DNA from: Flagellimonas marinaquae
GTDB lineage: Bacteria; Bacteroidota; Bacteroidia; Flavobacteriales; Flavobacteriaceae
NCBI RefSeq assembly: GCF_023716465.1
Contig: NZ_CP092415.1
Coordinates: 186,001 to 250,000 of the forward strand
Length of the DNA: 64,000 bases
Reading direction: 5' to 3'
Positions within the stretch are counted from its first letter, which is position 1, and the number at the start of each line of letters is the position of its first letter. The position numbers and the translations under genes were made by a program. Under the pieces are notes generated by a model. The model was not told the DNA's origin, searched no databases, and was given only the letters and a program-made list of their open reading frames with translations. Below are positions 8,909 to 18,260 of the stretch, piece after piece.

Positions 8909-11808
8909 CCATTTTTTTGTAGCGGAATGTTAATGGTCACCAAAGTACCTTGCTGGCCCAATACTTTTAAATCCATAACTTCCAGTTGTATTTTTTTTGA
9001 TCTTTTTAAATTGTACAGTTCTACCCTTTCCATGTTGGCCCTGTTCGCAAATGGTTTGTGTTCGCGGCTTTTCTTTTGCTCTTCGGATGCTCTTATACCT
9101 ATTCCATTGTCCTTTATGGTACAAACCAGATCGGTATGGGCATCATTAAGGTCAAAGGTGATACTTAGCTTGTTTTGTTCGGCAGCCCTGCGCAATCCGT
9201 GTTTAATGGCGTTCTCCACATAGGGTTGAATAAATATTGACGGAATTTTTGTCCCGTTCACATCTACTTCGGGTGCAACCTTTATGGAATAATCCAACTT
9301 TTCCTCAAAACGGATTTTTTCCAATTGCAAATAAAGTTTTAATGCTTCTAGTTCTTCGGCAAGCGTTACCTCATTTTTTTGCCCATGCTCCAAATAGATC
9401 CGTATCAATCTCGAAAACTTGACCAAATATGTTCGGGCCAAGTCTTTTTCGTTATTGATGATGTACAGCTGTATGGAATTTAAGGCATTGAACATAAAAT
9501 GCGGATTCATCTGCGATCTTAGGTTTTCCAACTTTAGGTTGGTCAATCGTTTATCTTTGATCAAGCTTGCCAGCTCCTTTTGCTTTTCCTCTTCCTTGGT
9601 TCGTATTTTATGTTTAAAGTATAGACCGACGGAAATAACGATCACTAAAAAACTAATTGCTAAAAACCACCAAGTCGACCAAAACGGTCGGGCTATGGAT
9701 ACATCAACAGAAAGTGTTTCTCCTTTTAACCTTGAGGAAACCGGTCTAATATTAAATGTAAAATTACCAGGCGGAAGACTTTCGTAGGTAACAGGTGATG
9801 TATTTGTGGTAAGCCAAGTGGTATCCAGACCCTGCAATTGATATTCGTACAAAACAAATTCAGGACTTCTAAAGGTGTTGGTATGGAACCCAAAGCTGAT
9901 CGCATTAAGATGGTGCGGCAATCTGTATGTACTCTGCACCGTTGTATCCCTATTATTTATTTTGATTTGGGTAAAGTACATGTCCGGCACCCGAGCTTGC
10001 TTAAAGCTGGTGTGTACATTTTTATCGAATATGAACAAGTCTTTTTGAGAAGCAGCGAAAACACGATCTTTGGTAATCTCTACATCCACCAGACTATTGG
10101 GCATACCATCGCGCCCTGTTATGCTTTTTATATCTCCCGTTTGGGTATCCACTACTTGAATTCCATGTTGGGTGTTGATCCATAACTTATATCCATCGCT
10201 CTCCAAATTCTGAATATTGGTGCCCAACAAGCCATCTTTTATGTTAAATGTCTTGATCACTTTTTTGTTCTTGATTCCGAGCAGCCCATGTTTTGGATTG
10301 GAACCCCAAACGGTACCATCCGCTGTTCGCGCTAAATTGGAAACATATATGGGTTGATCTCTATAATAAATAGAAGTAGGGTTCCAGAGACCATCGTAGT
10401 GTACGAGCTCATCTATATACGCAATGTAAGTTTCCTTGGTCAAAGTATCTGTAACTGCGGCATAGGGCCGTTTTTGCATAATCACGATAGAGTCGATTTC
10501 TTTACTCTTCGCGTTATTGTACAGAACCGATTTATTGTAGGTCAAGTATATGGACTCCCGTTCGTTGAGAAACACAAGGTCCTTGCTCACATCGTACTTT
10601 CTATTTTGGGGAATCAAACGTTTTGTTGCCAGATCTAAGCTATATGAGCCATCCCCGTTGGTACTCACTATTACCCTATTGGTAAAAGGATTAAAAAAGA
10701 TTTTGTTGATGACACTTTTGCCCGGCAAACGTATTGAACCTACCACCTTCATGGTATTTAGGTCCATTAAAACAATTTCACCTTTGGTCGTGGACAGAAT
10801 CAATTGGTCATTGGTGTTTACCACGGACGAAATACTGCCATCCAACCATTCCAAACTCAACTTCGCCAAAGCTATGTTCGGAACAAGAAAAACTCCATTC
10901 CTTAATGTGGTCAACCAATAATTGCTATCATTGTCCTTAGCAACGCTGGTTACAAAAAACTCCTCCAAAATGTGATTTTTAAGATGATAATCACCATTTT
11001 GGTAGGTATAGATCAATACTCCATGATCGGTAGCAAACCATATTTCATTTTCCAAATAGGTAACCTGAGCGATTCGTACCTTGCCAAGCTCTGTAAACCC
11101 TGAAAATTTATGCAACTGGTCCCTTTGTCCGAATATTTGAATCTGCAATTGTTGGTTTTCGATGGAACTGATAGCCAATTCTCCATGTATCTTTAAAAAG
11201 TATGGGTACCTAATACTTTTTTCAGATTTGGTTTTATGCAATAGTACCAATTCATTATCCGCCAATTGATATACTTCGCCTGTTCGTGCAATAAAGTATA
11301 GCTCCCCCTCCACTACTTGAGAGTGAATTACTTCCAAACTATATTTAAAAATGGTTTTTCCGGTCGATTTATCAAGTACTAAAAGTCCTTGGGAAGAACT
11401 AACCACGAGATTTTTGTCCACATGGTGCAATTGGGCCAAATTTCCTTTTAATTGGCTATTGAGGTCTATAAAAAGAGATAGTTGTTCACCTTTGGGGGCC
11501 CTTAAAATTTGCCCATGCAGGTTATTGCACCATATGGTGCCCTGTTGATCTTCCGAAAGATTAAAAACCGATCGCCCTTTTTGGTCAGGAATGGAGTGTT
11601 CCGTAAAAGTTTCTCCGTTGTAACTGAACAAACCTGTGTTTCCGGCAAGCCAAATCAGGTTGCTCCCATCTTTGATAATTGTATAACATTCCAAACATGG
11701 AACACCGTCCTTTTCCGTTAAATGTAGGGTAACGGGTTCTTGCGCAAAGCTGCAGTTTCCTTGGACAAAAAACAGAAATAACACAATACGTTTGAGGAGA
11801 TATCTCAT
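8905..11808 (-). CDS. Two-component-propeller LytS-type histidine kinase
   Basis: A 967-aa sensor. The chosen start gives a good secretory signal (KRIVLFLFFVQGNCSFAQ). The frame stays open 25 codons further upstream, but that extension would bury the signal. Residues about 25-640 hold repeated beta-propeller segments (two-component regulator propeller type), followed by a Y_Y_Y domain and one membrane helix (WWFLAISFLVIVISVGLYF). The cytoplasmic part has a LytS-type kinase core with the phosphoacceptor histidine in NPHFMFNALNS and an ATPase domain with PYVENAIKHG and DNGIGI. It senses a periplasmic ligand and presumably phosphorylates the LytTR protein encoded after it, with which it overlaps by 4 bases. 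It has no AraC output domain and so differs from the hybrid systems of Bacteroides polysaccharide loci. Confidence 0.9.
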   Translation of the reverse strand: MRYLLKRIVLFLFFVQGNCSFAQEPVTLHLTEKDGVPCLECYTIIKDGSNLIWLAGNTGLFSYNGETFTEHSIPDQKGRSVFNLSEDQQGTIWCNNLHGQILRAPKGEQLSLFIDLNSQLKGNLAQLHHVDKNLVVSSSQGLLVLDKSTGKTIFKYSLEVIHSQVVEGELYFIARTGEVYQLADNELVLLHKTKSEKSIRYPYFLKIHGELAISSIENQQLQIQIFGQRDQLHKFSGFTELGKVRIAQVTYLENEIWFATDHGVLIYTYQNGDYHLKNHILEEFFVTSVAKDNDSNYWLTTLRNGVFLVPNIALAKLSLEWLDGSISSVVNTNDQLILSTTKGEIVLMDLNTMKVVGSIRLPGKSVINKIFFNPFTNRVIVSTNGDGSYSLDLATKRLIPQNRKYDVSKDLVFLNERESIYLTYNKSVLYNNAKSKEIDSIVIMQKRPYAAVTDTLTKETYIAYIDELVHYDGLWNPTSIYYRDQPIYVSNLARTADGTVWGSNPKHGLLGIKNKKVIKTFNIKDGLLGTNIQNLESDGYKLWINTQHGIQVVDTQTGDIKSITGRDGMPNSLVDVEITKDRVFAASQKDLFIFDKNVHTSFKQARVPDMYFTQIKINNRDTTVQSTYRLPHHLNAISFGFHTNTFRSPEFVLYEYQLQGLDTTWLTTNTSPVTYESLPPGNFTFNIRPVSSRLKGETLSVDVSIARPFWSTWWFLAISFLVIVISVGLYFKHKIRTKEEEKQKELASLIKDKRLTNLKLENLRSQMNPHFMFNALNSIQLYIINNEKDLARTYLVKFSRLIRIYLEHGQKNEVTLAEELEALKLYLQLEKIRFEEKLDYSIKVAPEVDVNGTKIPSIFIQPYVENAIKHGLRRAAEQNKLSITFDLNDAHTDLVCTIKDNGIGIRASEEQKKSREHKPFANRANMERVELYNLKRSKKIQLEVMDLKVLGQQGTLVTINIPLQKNG

Positions 11809-11813
11809 TACCG

Positions 11814-11821
11814 CAAACATA
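11814..11821 (-). promoter_or_regulatory. Candidate -7 box for the LytS gene
   Basis: On the minus strand TATGTTTG is followed by CGGTA and then the ATG at 11808. It matches TAnnTTTG and leaves only 5 nt before the start codon. The sequence TTTGCGGTA is shared with the same position in front of the oxidoreductase-Kef operon at 2488. Confidence 0.4.
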
Positions 11822-11957
11822 TTATGTTTTAGGGAATATATTTTATGATTTTTGCTAAATACCCAATGTTTGTTGCTGAGCAACTTTGAATTTTATATAA
11901 AGGGGTTTGTTTACTGCGAATGAACAGGTTAGGTTATTAAGTTAATTTACCAAAACG

Positions 11958-12191
11958 TCAAAACTCCCTGCCTATAATCAAATTTGAAAAATCAGCTTCA
12001 TCTTTCTTATTTATATCGGTTATTTGAAGAAGGTTGTAGTGAGGAGTCAAAAATGTTTCCAACTGATTTACTGGAGCTTTGCTTGAAAAACTATTTTCTT
12101 TGGCTACCAGCAATTCATCATCATTTGTATAACAACCGCCCAAAATTAAGATAGCCATAAACAAAATAGTGTAGATATTTTTTGTTTTCAT
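11958..12191 (-). CDS. Small putative lipoprotein
   Basis: A 77-aa ORF with a convincing lipoprotein signal: MKTKN, a hydrophobic core and LILGGC with C20 as the lipidation site, followed by the acidic YTNDDE outer-membrane-type context. The remaining 50 or so residues are polar and match nothing I recognise. Both flanks are non-coding. The intact signal peptide is the main reason to believe it is translated. It could also be a short remnant of a longer lipoprotein gene. Confidence 0.5.
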   Translation of the reverse strand: MKTKNIYTILFMAILILGGCYTNDDELLVAKENSFSSKAPVNQLETFLTPHYNLLQITDINKKDEADFSNLIIGREF

Positions 12192-12545
12192 AGTACATAT
12201 ATATTCTTAGGTTTCATTTAAATATTTAAACCATCATTATAAAAACTTTTTCCACCAGAATTTACCTGTCATACAAAAGTCTACATTCAAACACCCGAAT
12301 AACTCGAACGTTAAATGTAAACATTAAGCCTCAGCATTATTTACAAAGACTTGTTAAAACCCTTTACCGGGATGAAAAAAATACCGATAAGAAATGTACT
12401 TTAAAAATTCTAAGTGCCGTTCAGGTAATCCTGCAAAAAAATACGAACTTCATCAATACATGTTAAACCCGAATCTGGTCGAGGTTGCCGATATCCATTT
12501 AAAAGGAAGATTCGATTCTTGGCTGGCATAATTAAAAATAATCGA
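12192..12545. other. 354-bp gap with possible gene remnant
   Basis: This is the only stretch longer than 300 bases without a confident gene. On the plus strand 12230-12466 is an open frame of 78 codons with no ATG, GTG or TTG; it reads protein-like (for example QHYLQRLVKTLYRDEKN) but is unrecognised. An overlapping ORF at 12394-12531 in another frame has an ATG and 45 codons and contains NPNLVEVADIHLKGRF. They may be pieces of one decayed gene or chance. No clear promoter for the Crp/Fnr gene was found. Confidence 0.35.
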
Positions 12546-13112
12546 ATGACCGAAATTAGAGATTATATCGACCATATTTCCCCAATGAACGAAGGTGACT
12601 GGGATTTTTTCTCCTCAAAATTAAAGAAAGTACAATTTGACAAGAATTCCACAATATTGGAGTTGGGGAAAATAGAAAAGCATTTATCATTTATCTCCAA
12701 AGGGATAATCCGCCTTTATATTCCAACAGAGGAATCGGATGTAACTTTCGGTTTTTTATTCGAAAACGAATTTGTTACCGCTTACGATTCCTTTTTGACC
12801 CAAACTCCTTCCGAATACGAAATGGAAACATTGACAGAGTCCGTTTTATGGCAGATTTCCCACAAAGACCTACAAGAGGTATATGATAAAACAGAGAACG
12901 GAAATATTATTGGAAGAAGAATGGCCGAAAATATGTTTTTGATAAAATCAAAAAGAGAACTTTCATTTCTAAGCAAATCCGCAGAGGAAAGATATCTGGA
13001 CCTATTCATGGAAAGGCCTCGGTTATTACGTCAAATACCCCTAAAATATATTGCCTCCTACATTGGCGTTACGCCTCAGGCATTGAGCAGAATACGAAAA
13101 CGCATTACTTAA
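12546..13112 (+). CDS. Crp/Fnr-family transcription regulator
   Basis: A 188-aa protein with an N-terminal cyclic-nucleotide-binding-like beta roll (about residues 20-125) and a short C-terminal helix-turn-helix (about 160-188, KYIASYIGVTPQALSRIRK). The frame is open from a TTG at 12519, but the ATG at 12546 gives the usual family N-terminus. The domain lacks an obvious cAMP-binding signature, as is common in Bacteroidota homologues that bind other ligands. A small DoxX-like membrane protein gene follows on the same strand 62 bases later, an arrangement often seen for this subfamily, so that gene is a likely target. Confidence 0.88.
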   Translation: MTEIRDYIDHISPMNEGDWDFFSSKLKKVQFDKNSTILELGKIEKHLSFISKGIIRLYIPTEESDVTFGFLFENEFVTAYDSFLTQTPSEYEMETLTESVLWQISHKDLQEVYDKTENGNIIGRRMAENMFLIKSKRELSFLSKSAEERYLDLFMERPRLLRQIPLKYIASYIGVTPQALSRIRKRIT

Positions 13113-13174
13113 CTTGGGTTCATTTTTTTTACATCTGTGTTCCAGACCTTTGTGCTTTATTGATTTATACTCTT

Positions 13175-13627
13175 ATGAAACCATTGATTGTTCTTTTATT
13201 CAGCTTTACGATCTCTTTATTGATCATCAAAATCACAAACAGGACATATGATTTTAAATTATCGGGTAGAATTGCGATGTCCATAATGCTCGTGTTTACA
13301 GCAATTGGTCATTTTGCATTTACCAAAGGTATGTCCATGATGATACCCAAGTTTATTCCCTACAAAGAAACCTTTGTTCACTTAACCGGAATATTTGAGA
13401 TTATACTAGCGATAGGTCTTCTTGTTCCCCGTGTTAAGCATATATCTGGTTGGGCCCTTATTATTTTTCTGATACTGATGTTGCCTGCCAATATTGTTGC
13501 CGCTTTGAACAAAGTGGACTATCAAAATGCCACATTGGACGGTAATGGGTTATCTTATCTGTGGTTTCGAATTCCTTTACAATTGCTGTTTATTATTTGG
13601 ACCTATATGAGTACAATTAAAATATAA
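13175..13627 (+). CDS. DoxX-like four-helix membrane protein
   Basis: A 150-aa inner-membrane protein with four predicted helices, starting from the ATG at 13175; the frame extends to a TTG at 13160. The segment KFIPYKETFVHLTGIFEIILAIGLLVPR is interrupted by one more residue run but typical of the DoxX-like/COG4270 group. Those proteins have quinone-reductase-like folds, but their function is mostly unknown. It lies just after a Crp/Fnr-type regulator on the same strand, so control by that regulator is plausible. Confidence 0.75.
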   Translation: MKPLIVLLFSFTISLLIIKITNRTYDFKLSGRIAMSIMLVFTAIGHFAFTKGMSMMIPKFIPYKETFVHLTGIFEIILAIGLLVPRVKHISGWALIIFLILMLPANIVAALNKVDYQNATLDGNGLSYLWFRIPLQLLFIIWTYMSTIKI

Positions 13628-13717
13628 CCTTTTATACCCACCTAACCCTTCACTACATTGGTGGCCATACCTAATTAAAAACAAAGTATAGGTTTTAAAG
13701 CCATATACACGTCTATC

Positions 13718-14416
13718 TTACTCTTGCTTGGCAATCACCCTTTGAGCATAAGAATAAATGCGATCGAATTGTTCTTCCAGCCCCATATCACTATTATCAA
13801 ACTCAATGGCATCCTTGGCCTTGGTCAACGGGGAAATACTTCGTGTAGAATCGATACGGTCGCGGTCCTCAACATTTTTAAGTACTTCGGCGTAAGTTAC
13901 TTCCTCTCCTTTTACCAAAAGCTCCTTGTAACGGCGTGTGGCGCGGGTCTCCGGAGAAGCTGTCATGAACAGCTTTAATTCTGCATTGGGAAAAACAACG
14001 GTACCAATGTCACGACCATCCATTACAACTCCTTTATCCTTGCCCATTTCCTGTTGCATTTTCACCAACTTCTCCCGTACTTCCTTAATTGCCGCTATTT
14101 GGCTTACAAAACCTGAAACCCGCATTTTTCGGATTTCCTGTTCAACATTTACGTTGTTCAGAAACATATCCGAACGTCCAGTTTCCCTGTTGGGCACAAA
14201 TTTTAGTTTTACCTCCGATAGTTGGGCAATCAAATCGGCCTGTTTTACCTCTCCTGCTTCGGTGATCAGCCCTTGATTTAAGGCAAAAAGGGTCACGGCG
14301 CGGTACATGGCACCAGTATCCACATAAATATATTGCAAGCTAGCGGCCAACCTTTTGGCGATGGTGCTTTTTCCTGTAGAGGAATAACCATCTATGGCTA
14401 TCGTAATTTTTCCCAT
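13718..14416 (-). CDS. cmk: Cytidylate kinase
   Basis: A 232-aa (d)CMP kinase that phosphorylates CMP and dCMP with ATP in pyrimidine nucleotide metabolism. The P-loop is GYSSTGKST at residues 10-18, followed by YVDTGAMYRA, the CMP-binding DGRDIGTVVFP block and a C-terminal arginine-rich lid (DRDRIDSTRSISPL). Length and motif order match bacterial Cmk. It lies 55 bases downstream of lon on the same strand; the gap holds a hairpin and a -7-like box 4 nt from the ATG, so cmk may have its own promoter. Confidence 0.96.
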   Translation of the reverse strand: MGKITIAIDGYSSTGKSTIAKRLAASLQYIYVDTGAMYRAVTLFALNQGLITEAGEVKQADLIAQLSEVKLKFVPNRETGRSDMFLNNVNVEQEIRKMRVSGFVSQIAAIKEVREKLVKMQQEMGKDKGVVMDGRDIGTVVFPNAELKLFMTASPETRATRRYKELLVKGEEVTYAEVLKNVEDRDRIDSTRSISPLTKAKDAIEFDNSDMGLEEQFDRIYSYAQRVIAKQE

Positions 14417-14420
14417 GCAT

Positions 14421-14461
14421 CAAAAATAGGCAGAAATACATGTACTGTTCCTACCTATTTT
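14421..14461 (-). terminator. lon terminator overlapping cmk -7 box
   Basis: Minus strand: AAAATAGGTAG (14461-14451) can pair with CTGCCTATTTT (14433-14423), with one G-T wobble and a 17-base loop, followed by further T. The descending arm also contains TATTTTTG (14428-14421), an exact TAnnTTTG match 4 nt before the cmk ATG. The same bases may thus end lon transcripts and start cmk transcripts. Confidence 0.45.
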
Positions 14462-14471
14462 AAATTTTCAA

Positions 14472-16922
14472 TTATAGGGTCTTGGCGTTCTTTACTTTTT
14501 GTTTGGTGATCGCCAGGTCTATCACTTCGCTCATATCCGTTACGTAGTGAAATGTAAGCCCTTTAAGGTAGTCTTCCTTAATTTCCTCTATATCCTTTTT
14601 GTTGTCTGCACAAAGAATAATTTCTTTGATCTTGGCCCTTTTAGCAGCTAAAATCTTCTCTTTTATCCCACCAACGGGCAACACTTTTCCCCTTAGGGTG
14701 ATCTCACCTGTCATGGCCAAACTCTTTTTTACCTTGCGCTGTGTAAATAGCGACACCAAAGAAGTTAGCATGGTAATACCGGCACTTGGACCATCTTTAG
14801 GGGTGGCACCCTCGGGCACGTGTATATGTACATTGTACTTGTCAAAAACCGTGGGGTCAATACCATAAGTCTCCGCGTTCGATTTAATATATTCCATGGC
14901 AATGGTTGCGGACTCCTTCATTACTTTACCCAAATTCCCTGTAATGTTCATGACTCCCTTTCCTTTGGAAAGTATGGATTCGATGAACAGAATGTCCCCG
15001 CCAACGCTTGTCCAGGCCAACCCTGTGACCACACCGGCAACATCGTTGTTTTCGTACTTATCACGCTCCAATCGTGCTGGGCCCAATATTTTTTCAACGT
15101 CCTCGTTGGTCATGGTTATGTTGTACTCTTCTTCCATTGCGATGGATTTTGCGGCAAACCTCACTACTTTGGCTATTTGTTTTTCCAAACTGCGCACTCC
15201 GGATTCCCGAGTATAGCCCTCCACTATCTTCTCCAATTGACGCTTTCCGATTTTCAAATCTTTTTTGGAAAGGCCATGTTCCTCCAATTGTTTGGGCAAT
15301 AAGTGTCTTTTAGCGATCTCCACCTTTTCTTCGATAGTGTAACCTGTAACGTTAATGATCTCCATTCTATCGCGCAATGCAGGCTGAATGGTGGACAAAT
15401 TATTTGCCGTTGCAATGAACATGACTTTGGACAAGTCATAGCCCATTTCCAAGAAGTTGTCATGGAACTCGCTATTCTGTTCGGGATCCAACACCTCCAA
15501 CATAGCAGATGAGGGATCACCTTGGTGGCTGCTCGCCAATTTATCTATCTCGTCCAAAATAAACACCGGATTGGATGTCCCTGCCTTCTTCAAACTCTGG
15601 ATGATCCTACCGGGCATGGCACCGATATAGGTTTTTCGGTGTCCGCGAATTTCCGCTTCATCCCGCAGTCCGCCCAAGGACATGCGTACATATTCTCTAC
15701 CCAAGGCCTCCGCCACGGATTTACCCAGGGAAGTTTTACCAACACCGGGAGGTCCATATAAACAGAGAATGGGCGATTTCATATCGTTACGAAGTTTTAG
15801 AACGGCCAAATATTCAATTATTCGTCGTTTAACGTCTTCCAAACCATAGTGGTCTCTGTCCAAAATTTGCTGGGCACGTTTTAGGTCAAACTTATCTTTG
15901 GAGAACTCGTTCCATGGTAAATCCAACAAAAGGTCCAAGTAATTACGTTGAATGGAGTACTCCGCCACTTGGGGGTTCATGCGCTGCATTTTGGCCAATT
16001 CCTTTTCAAAATGCTCCTTTACTTTTTTGCCCCATTTTTTCTTTTTGGCCTTTTCGGCCATTTCGTCCACTTCTTCCTCGTAAGACAGTCCCCCCAACTC
16101 CTCTTGGATGGTCTTCATTTGTTGATGAAGAAAATACTCGCGTTGTTGTTGGTCCATATCGCTACGTACCTTGCTTTGGATATCGTTGCGCAGTTCCAAC
16201 TTTTGAAGTTCCATGTTCATGTACTTCAATGTGGCCAAGGCCCTTTCCTTAAGGTCGGGAATTTCCAATAGCTGTTGTTTTTCGTTAACAGCCAGATTAA
16301 GGTTGGAAGACACAAAATTGATCAAGAAGGAATTACTCTGAATATTTTTTATGGCAAAGGTGGCCTCGCTGGGAATATTTGGGTTGTCCTTAATGATCTT
16401 AAAGGCCAGTTCCTTGATAGAGTCGATGATCGCCTCGAATTCTGTGCTCTTTTCGTCCGGCCGTTGCTCCATGGCCTCACTTACTTTCGCCGTGATATAT
16501 GGTTTTTCGGTTAGAACGGCATCGATTTTAAATCTTTTCTTTCCCTGTATGATCACCGTTGTGTTTCCATCCGGCATTTGAAGCACACGTAAAATTCGGG
16601 CCACGGTACCCACGGTATTGATATCCTCAGGACCGGGGTTTTCCACACTTTCGTCCTTTTGGGACACCACACCAATGGTCTTGGAACCGTTGTTGGCATC
16701 TTTGATCAAATTAATGGATTTATCCCTACCAGCGGTAATCGGGATCACCACACCGGGAAACAACACGGTATTTCTAAGAGGCAGTACCGGCAAGGTTTCC
16801 GGCAAGCTCTCCCTATTCATTTGTTCTTCGTCCTCAGGGGTAAGCAACGGTATCAATTCCGCATCCTCATCCAATCCCTGTAAATCTATGTTGTCAAATT
16901 TGGTAATTTTCATCTCTCCCAT
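14472..16922 (-). CDS. lon: ATP-dependent protease Lon
   Basis: An 816-aa cytosolic AAA+ serine protease that degrades misfolded and regulatory proteins. The LON substrate-binding domain (about 43-240) is followed by a coiled region, the AAA module with Walker A GPPGVGKT (390-397) and Walker B FILDEID (454-460), and the protease domain with S713 in KDGPSAG and K756, spaced 43 residues as in E. coli Lon. An alternative ATG three codons in (16913) cannot be excluded. The upstream region has a GTCATTTTGTCA element that may relate to heat-stress control. All motifs look intact. Confidence 0.97.
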   Translation of the reverse strand: MGEMKITKFDNIDLQGLDEDAELIPLLTPEDEEQMNRESLPETLPVLPLRNTVLFPGVVIPITAGRDKSINLIKDANNGSKTIGVVSQKDESVENPGPEDINTVGTVARILRVLQMPDGNTTVIIQGKKRFKIDAVLTEKPYITAKVSEAMEQRPDEKSTEFEAIIDSIKELAFKIIKDNPNIPSEATFAIKNIQSNSFLINFVSSNLNLAVNEKQQLLEIPDLKERALATLKYMNMELQKLELRNDIQSKVRSDMDQQQREYFLHQQMKTIQEELGGLSYEEEVDEMAEKAKKKKWGKKVKEHFEKELAKMQRMNPQVAEYSIQRNYLDLLLDLPWNEFSKDKFDLKRAQQILDRDHYGLEDVKRRIIEYLAVLKLRNDMKSPILCLYGPPGVGKTSLGKSVAEALGREYVRMSLGGLRDEAEIRGHRKTYIGAMPGRIIQSLKKAGTSNPVFILDEIDKLASSHQGDPSSAMLEVLDPEQNSEFHDNFLEMGYDLSKVMFIATANNLSTIQPALRDRMEIINVTGYTIEEKVEIAKRHLLPKQLEEHGLSKKDLKIGKRQLEKIVEGYTRESGVRSLEKQIAKVVRFAAKSIAMEEEYNITMTNEDVEKILGPARLERDKYENNDVAGVVTGLAWTSVGGDILFIESILSKGKGVMNITGNLGKVMKESATIAMEYIKSNAETYGIDPTVFDKYNVHIHVPEGATPKDGPSAGITMLTSLVSLFTQRKVKKSLAMTGEITLRGKVLPVGGIKEKILAAKRAKIKEIILCADNKKDIEEIKEDYLKGLTFHYVTDMSEVIDLAITKQKVKNAKTL

Positions 16923-16934
16923 ATCATCTTTTCG

Positions 16935-16946
16935 GTCATTTTGTCA
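16935..16946 (-). promoter_or_regulatory. GTCA-TTTT-GTCA element upstream of lon
   Basis: Read on the plus strand, GTCATTTTGTCA (minus strand TGACAAAATGAC) lies 12 bases upstream of the lon start. It is a GTCA direct repeat 8 bases apart. Similar TGACAnAATG elements are in my recollection found ahead of Bacteroidota stress genes such as chaperones, but I cannot confirm this here. Confidence 0.3.
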
Positions 16947-17087
16947 GCATCGACAAATAACCCATATTTTTATTCAACACTACAACCTTTGCAAACCGCT
17001 CAAAATCAATATTTACAGCTGGTTAAAGGTTTATTATCATCCTTTAAAAGGCAATTCCTGTGCCATTAAAAATCAAATATTAATAAA

Positions 17088-17120
17088 AAAGTGTAACAAT
17101 TGGTAAATTGGGTAATCTAT
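17088..17120 (+). promoter_or_regulatory. Putative ECF-type promoter 1
   Basis: AAAGTGTAACAA (17088-17099), then 17 bases, then CTAT (17117-17120) followed by AAG. The identical 12-mer and the identical 17-base spacing precede the second ECF sigma gene at 36476-36508. This looks like a -35/-10 pair read by an ECF sigma factor, perhaps for autoregulation. Confidence 0.55.
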
Positions 17121-17139
17121 AAGACAAACCATTCATTTT

Positions 17140-17697
17140 TTGAGCCAACAAAATGAACATATTGACACACTGCTCAAATTGTGCATGCAGGGAAAGCAAA
17201 ATGCACAGCTAGAGATTTACAACCGCTATTACAAAGCAATGTACAACACTGCTTTTAGGATTGTAAAACACTCGGCAGAGGCTGAAGATGTGATGCAGGA
17301 ATCGTTCCTGAGCGCATTTACCAAACTGCATACGTTTAAAGGGGACGTCACCTTTGGGGCATGGTTAAAGCGGATTGTGATCAATAACAGTATTTATCAT
17401 TACAAAAAGCAGCAGAAAAAACAGGCTGTGGATCTGGATGATGTAATGTACAAGGTCGAAGATAATGATGGAGTTGCTTCGGATCAAAATGGTTATACGG
17501 AACTGAAGGCTCAAAAAGTGATGGAAACCATGAAAAGTTTGAAAGACAATTACAGAGTTTCTTTGACCTTACATTTAATTGAAGGGTATGATTACGAAGA
17601 AATCAGTGAAATAATGAACATTAGCTATGCTAATTGTAGAACCACAATTTCCAGGGCCAAACAGAGCCTTAGAAAAAAGTTGACCGTAAATGCTTAG
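17140..17697 (+). CDS. ECF RNA polymerase sigma factor
   Basis: A 185-aa sigma-70 family protein of the extracytoplasmic-function type. Region 2 (about residues 25-95) includes AEDVMQESFLSAFTKL. Region 4 (about 125-180) includes YRVSLTLHLIEGYDYEEISEIMNISYANCRTTISRAKQ split by one residue run. Regions 1 and 3 are absent, as expected. No ATG is available near the N-terminus; the likely start is the TTG at 17140, which puts region 2 at the usual distance. A putative anti-sigma gene starts 2 bases after the stop, followed by two secreted proteins. The cluster is likely one envelope-stress regulon transcribed from the AAAGTGTAACAA promoter. Confidence 0.93.
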   Translation: MSQQNEHIDTLLKLCMQGKQNAQLEIYNRYYKAMYNTAFRIVKHSAEAEDVMQESFLSAFTKLHTFKGDVTFGAWLKRIVINNSIYHYKKQQKKQAVDLDDVMYKVEDNDGVASDQNGYTELKAQKVMETMKSLKDNYRVSLTLHLIEGYDYEEISEIMNISYANCRTTISRAKQSLRKKLTVNA

Positions 17698-17699
17698 AT

Positions 17700-18260
17700 A
17701 TGAAGAAGGATAATTTAGATAGTTTGTTCGAAAGACTCCAAGGGGAGTTCGATGTAGCAGAGCCACAAAATGGGCACCAAGAACGGTTTTTGGATAAATT
17801 GAACCAAAGCCAGGGCACTATTGCCCTGAACAAAAAAAGACCCTCTTGGTGGAAACATCTTTCCATCGCGGCATCGATCGCCCTTGTAGCGGTTTTGGGA
17901 TATAAAACGTTTGGTCCAGACCCCAGTATAAAACAGCAAGTTGTAGAAATTGCACCGGAAGTTTCGCAGACGGAGTTCTACTTTGCCAATCTTATCGAGG
18001 AACAAGTAAAGGAACTACAGGACGAAAAAACTCCCGAAACAGCACAACTAGTGGATGACACCATGACACAGCTGGAACGATTGGACAAAGACTATAAATC
18101 CCTACAGCAGGACCTGATCAACGGTGGCGACAGTAAAATTATACTTAGTGCCATGATCACCAATTTCCAAACTAGAATCGACCTTTTAAAAGAAGTTTTG
18201 AGCCAAATAGAAAATATTAAAAATTTAAACTCACAAAATGATGAAAGCTTTACCATTTAA
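17700..18260 (+). CDS. Putative anti-sigma factor, single-pass membrane protein
   Basis: A 186-aa protein beginning 2 bases after the ECF sigma stop. A polar N-terminal segment of about 45 residues is followed by one membrane helix (about residues 50-66, SIAASIALVAVLGYKTFG) and a periplasmic, mostly helical region with coiled-coil character (about 85-180). No zinc-binding HxxxCxxC motif is present, so it is not a classical ZAS anti-sigma factor. The assignment rests on gene position and topology. Its end overlaps the start of the next gene by 23 bases, implying coupled translation. Confidence 0.7.
   Translation: MKKDNLDSLFERLQGEFDVAEPQNGHQERFLDKLNQSQGTIALNKKRPSWWKHLSIAASIALVAVLGYKTFGPDPSIKQQVVEIAPEVSQTEFYFANLIEEQVKELQDEKTPETAQLVDDTMTQLERLDKDYKSLQQDLINGGDSKIILSAMITNFQTRIDLLKEVLSQIENIKNLNSQNDESFTI

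Noticed and set aside
11809..11883. 25-codon upstream extension of the LytS kinase
   Set aside because: It would place a polar segment before the signal peptide; the ATG at 11808 gives a normal export signal.
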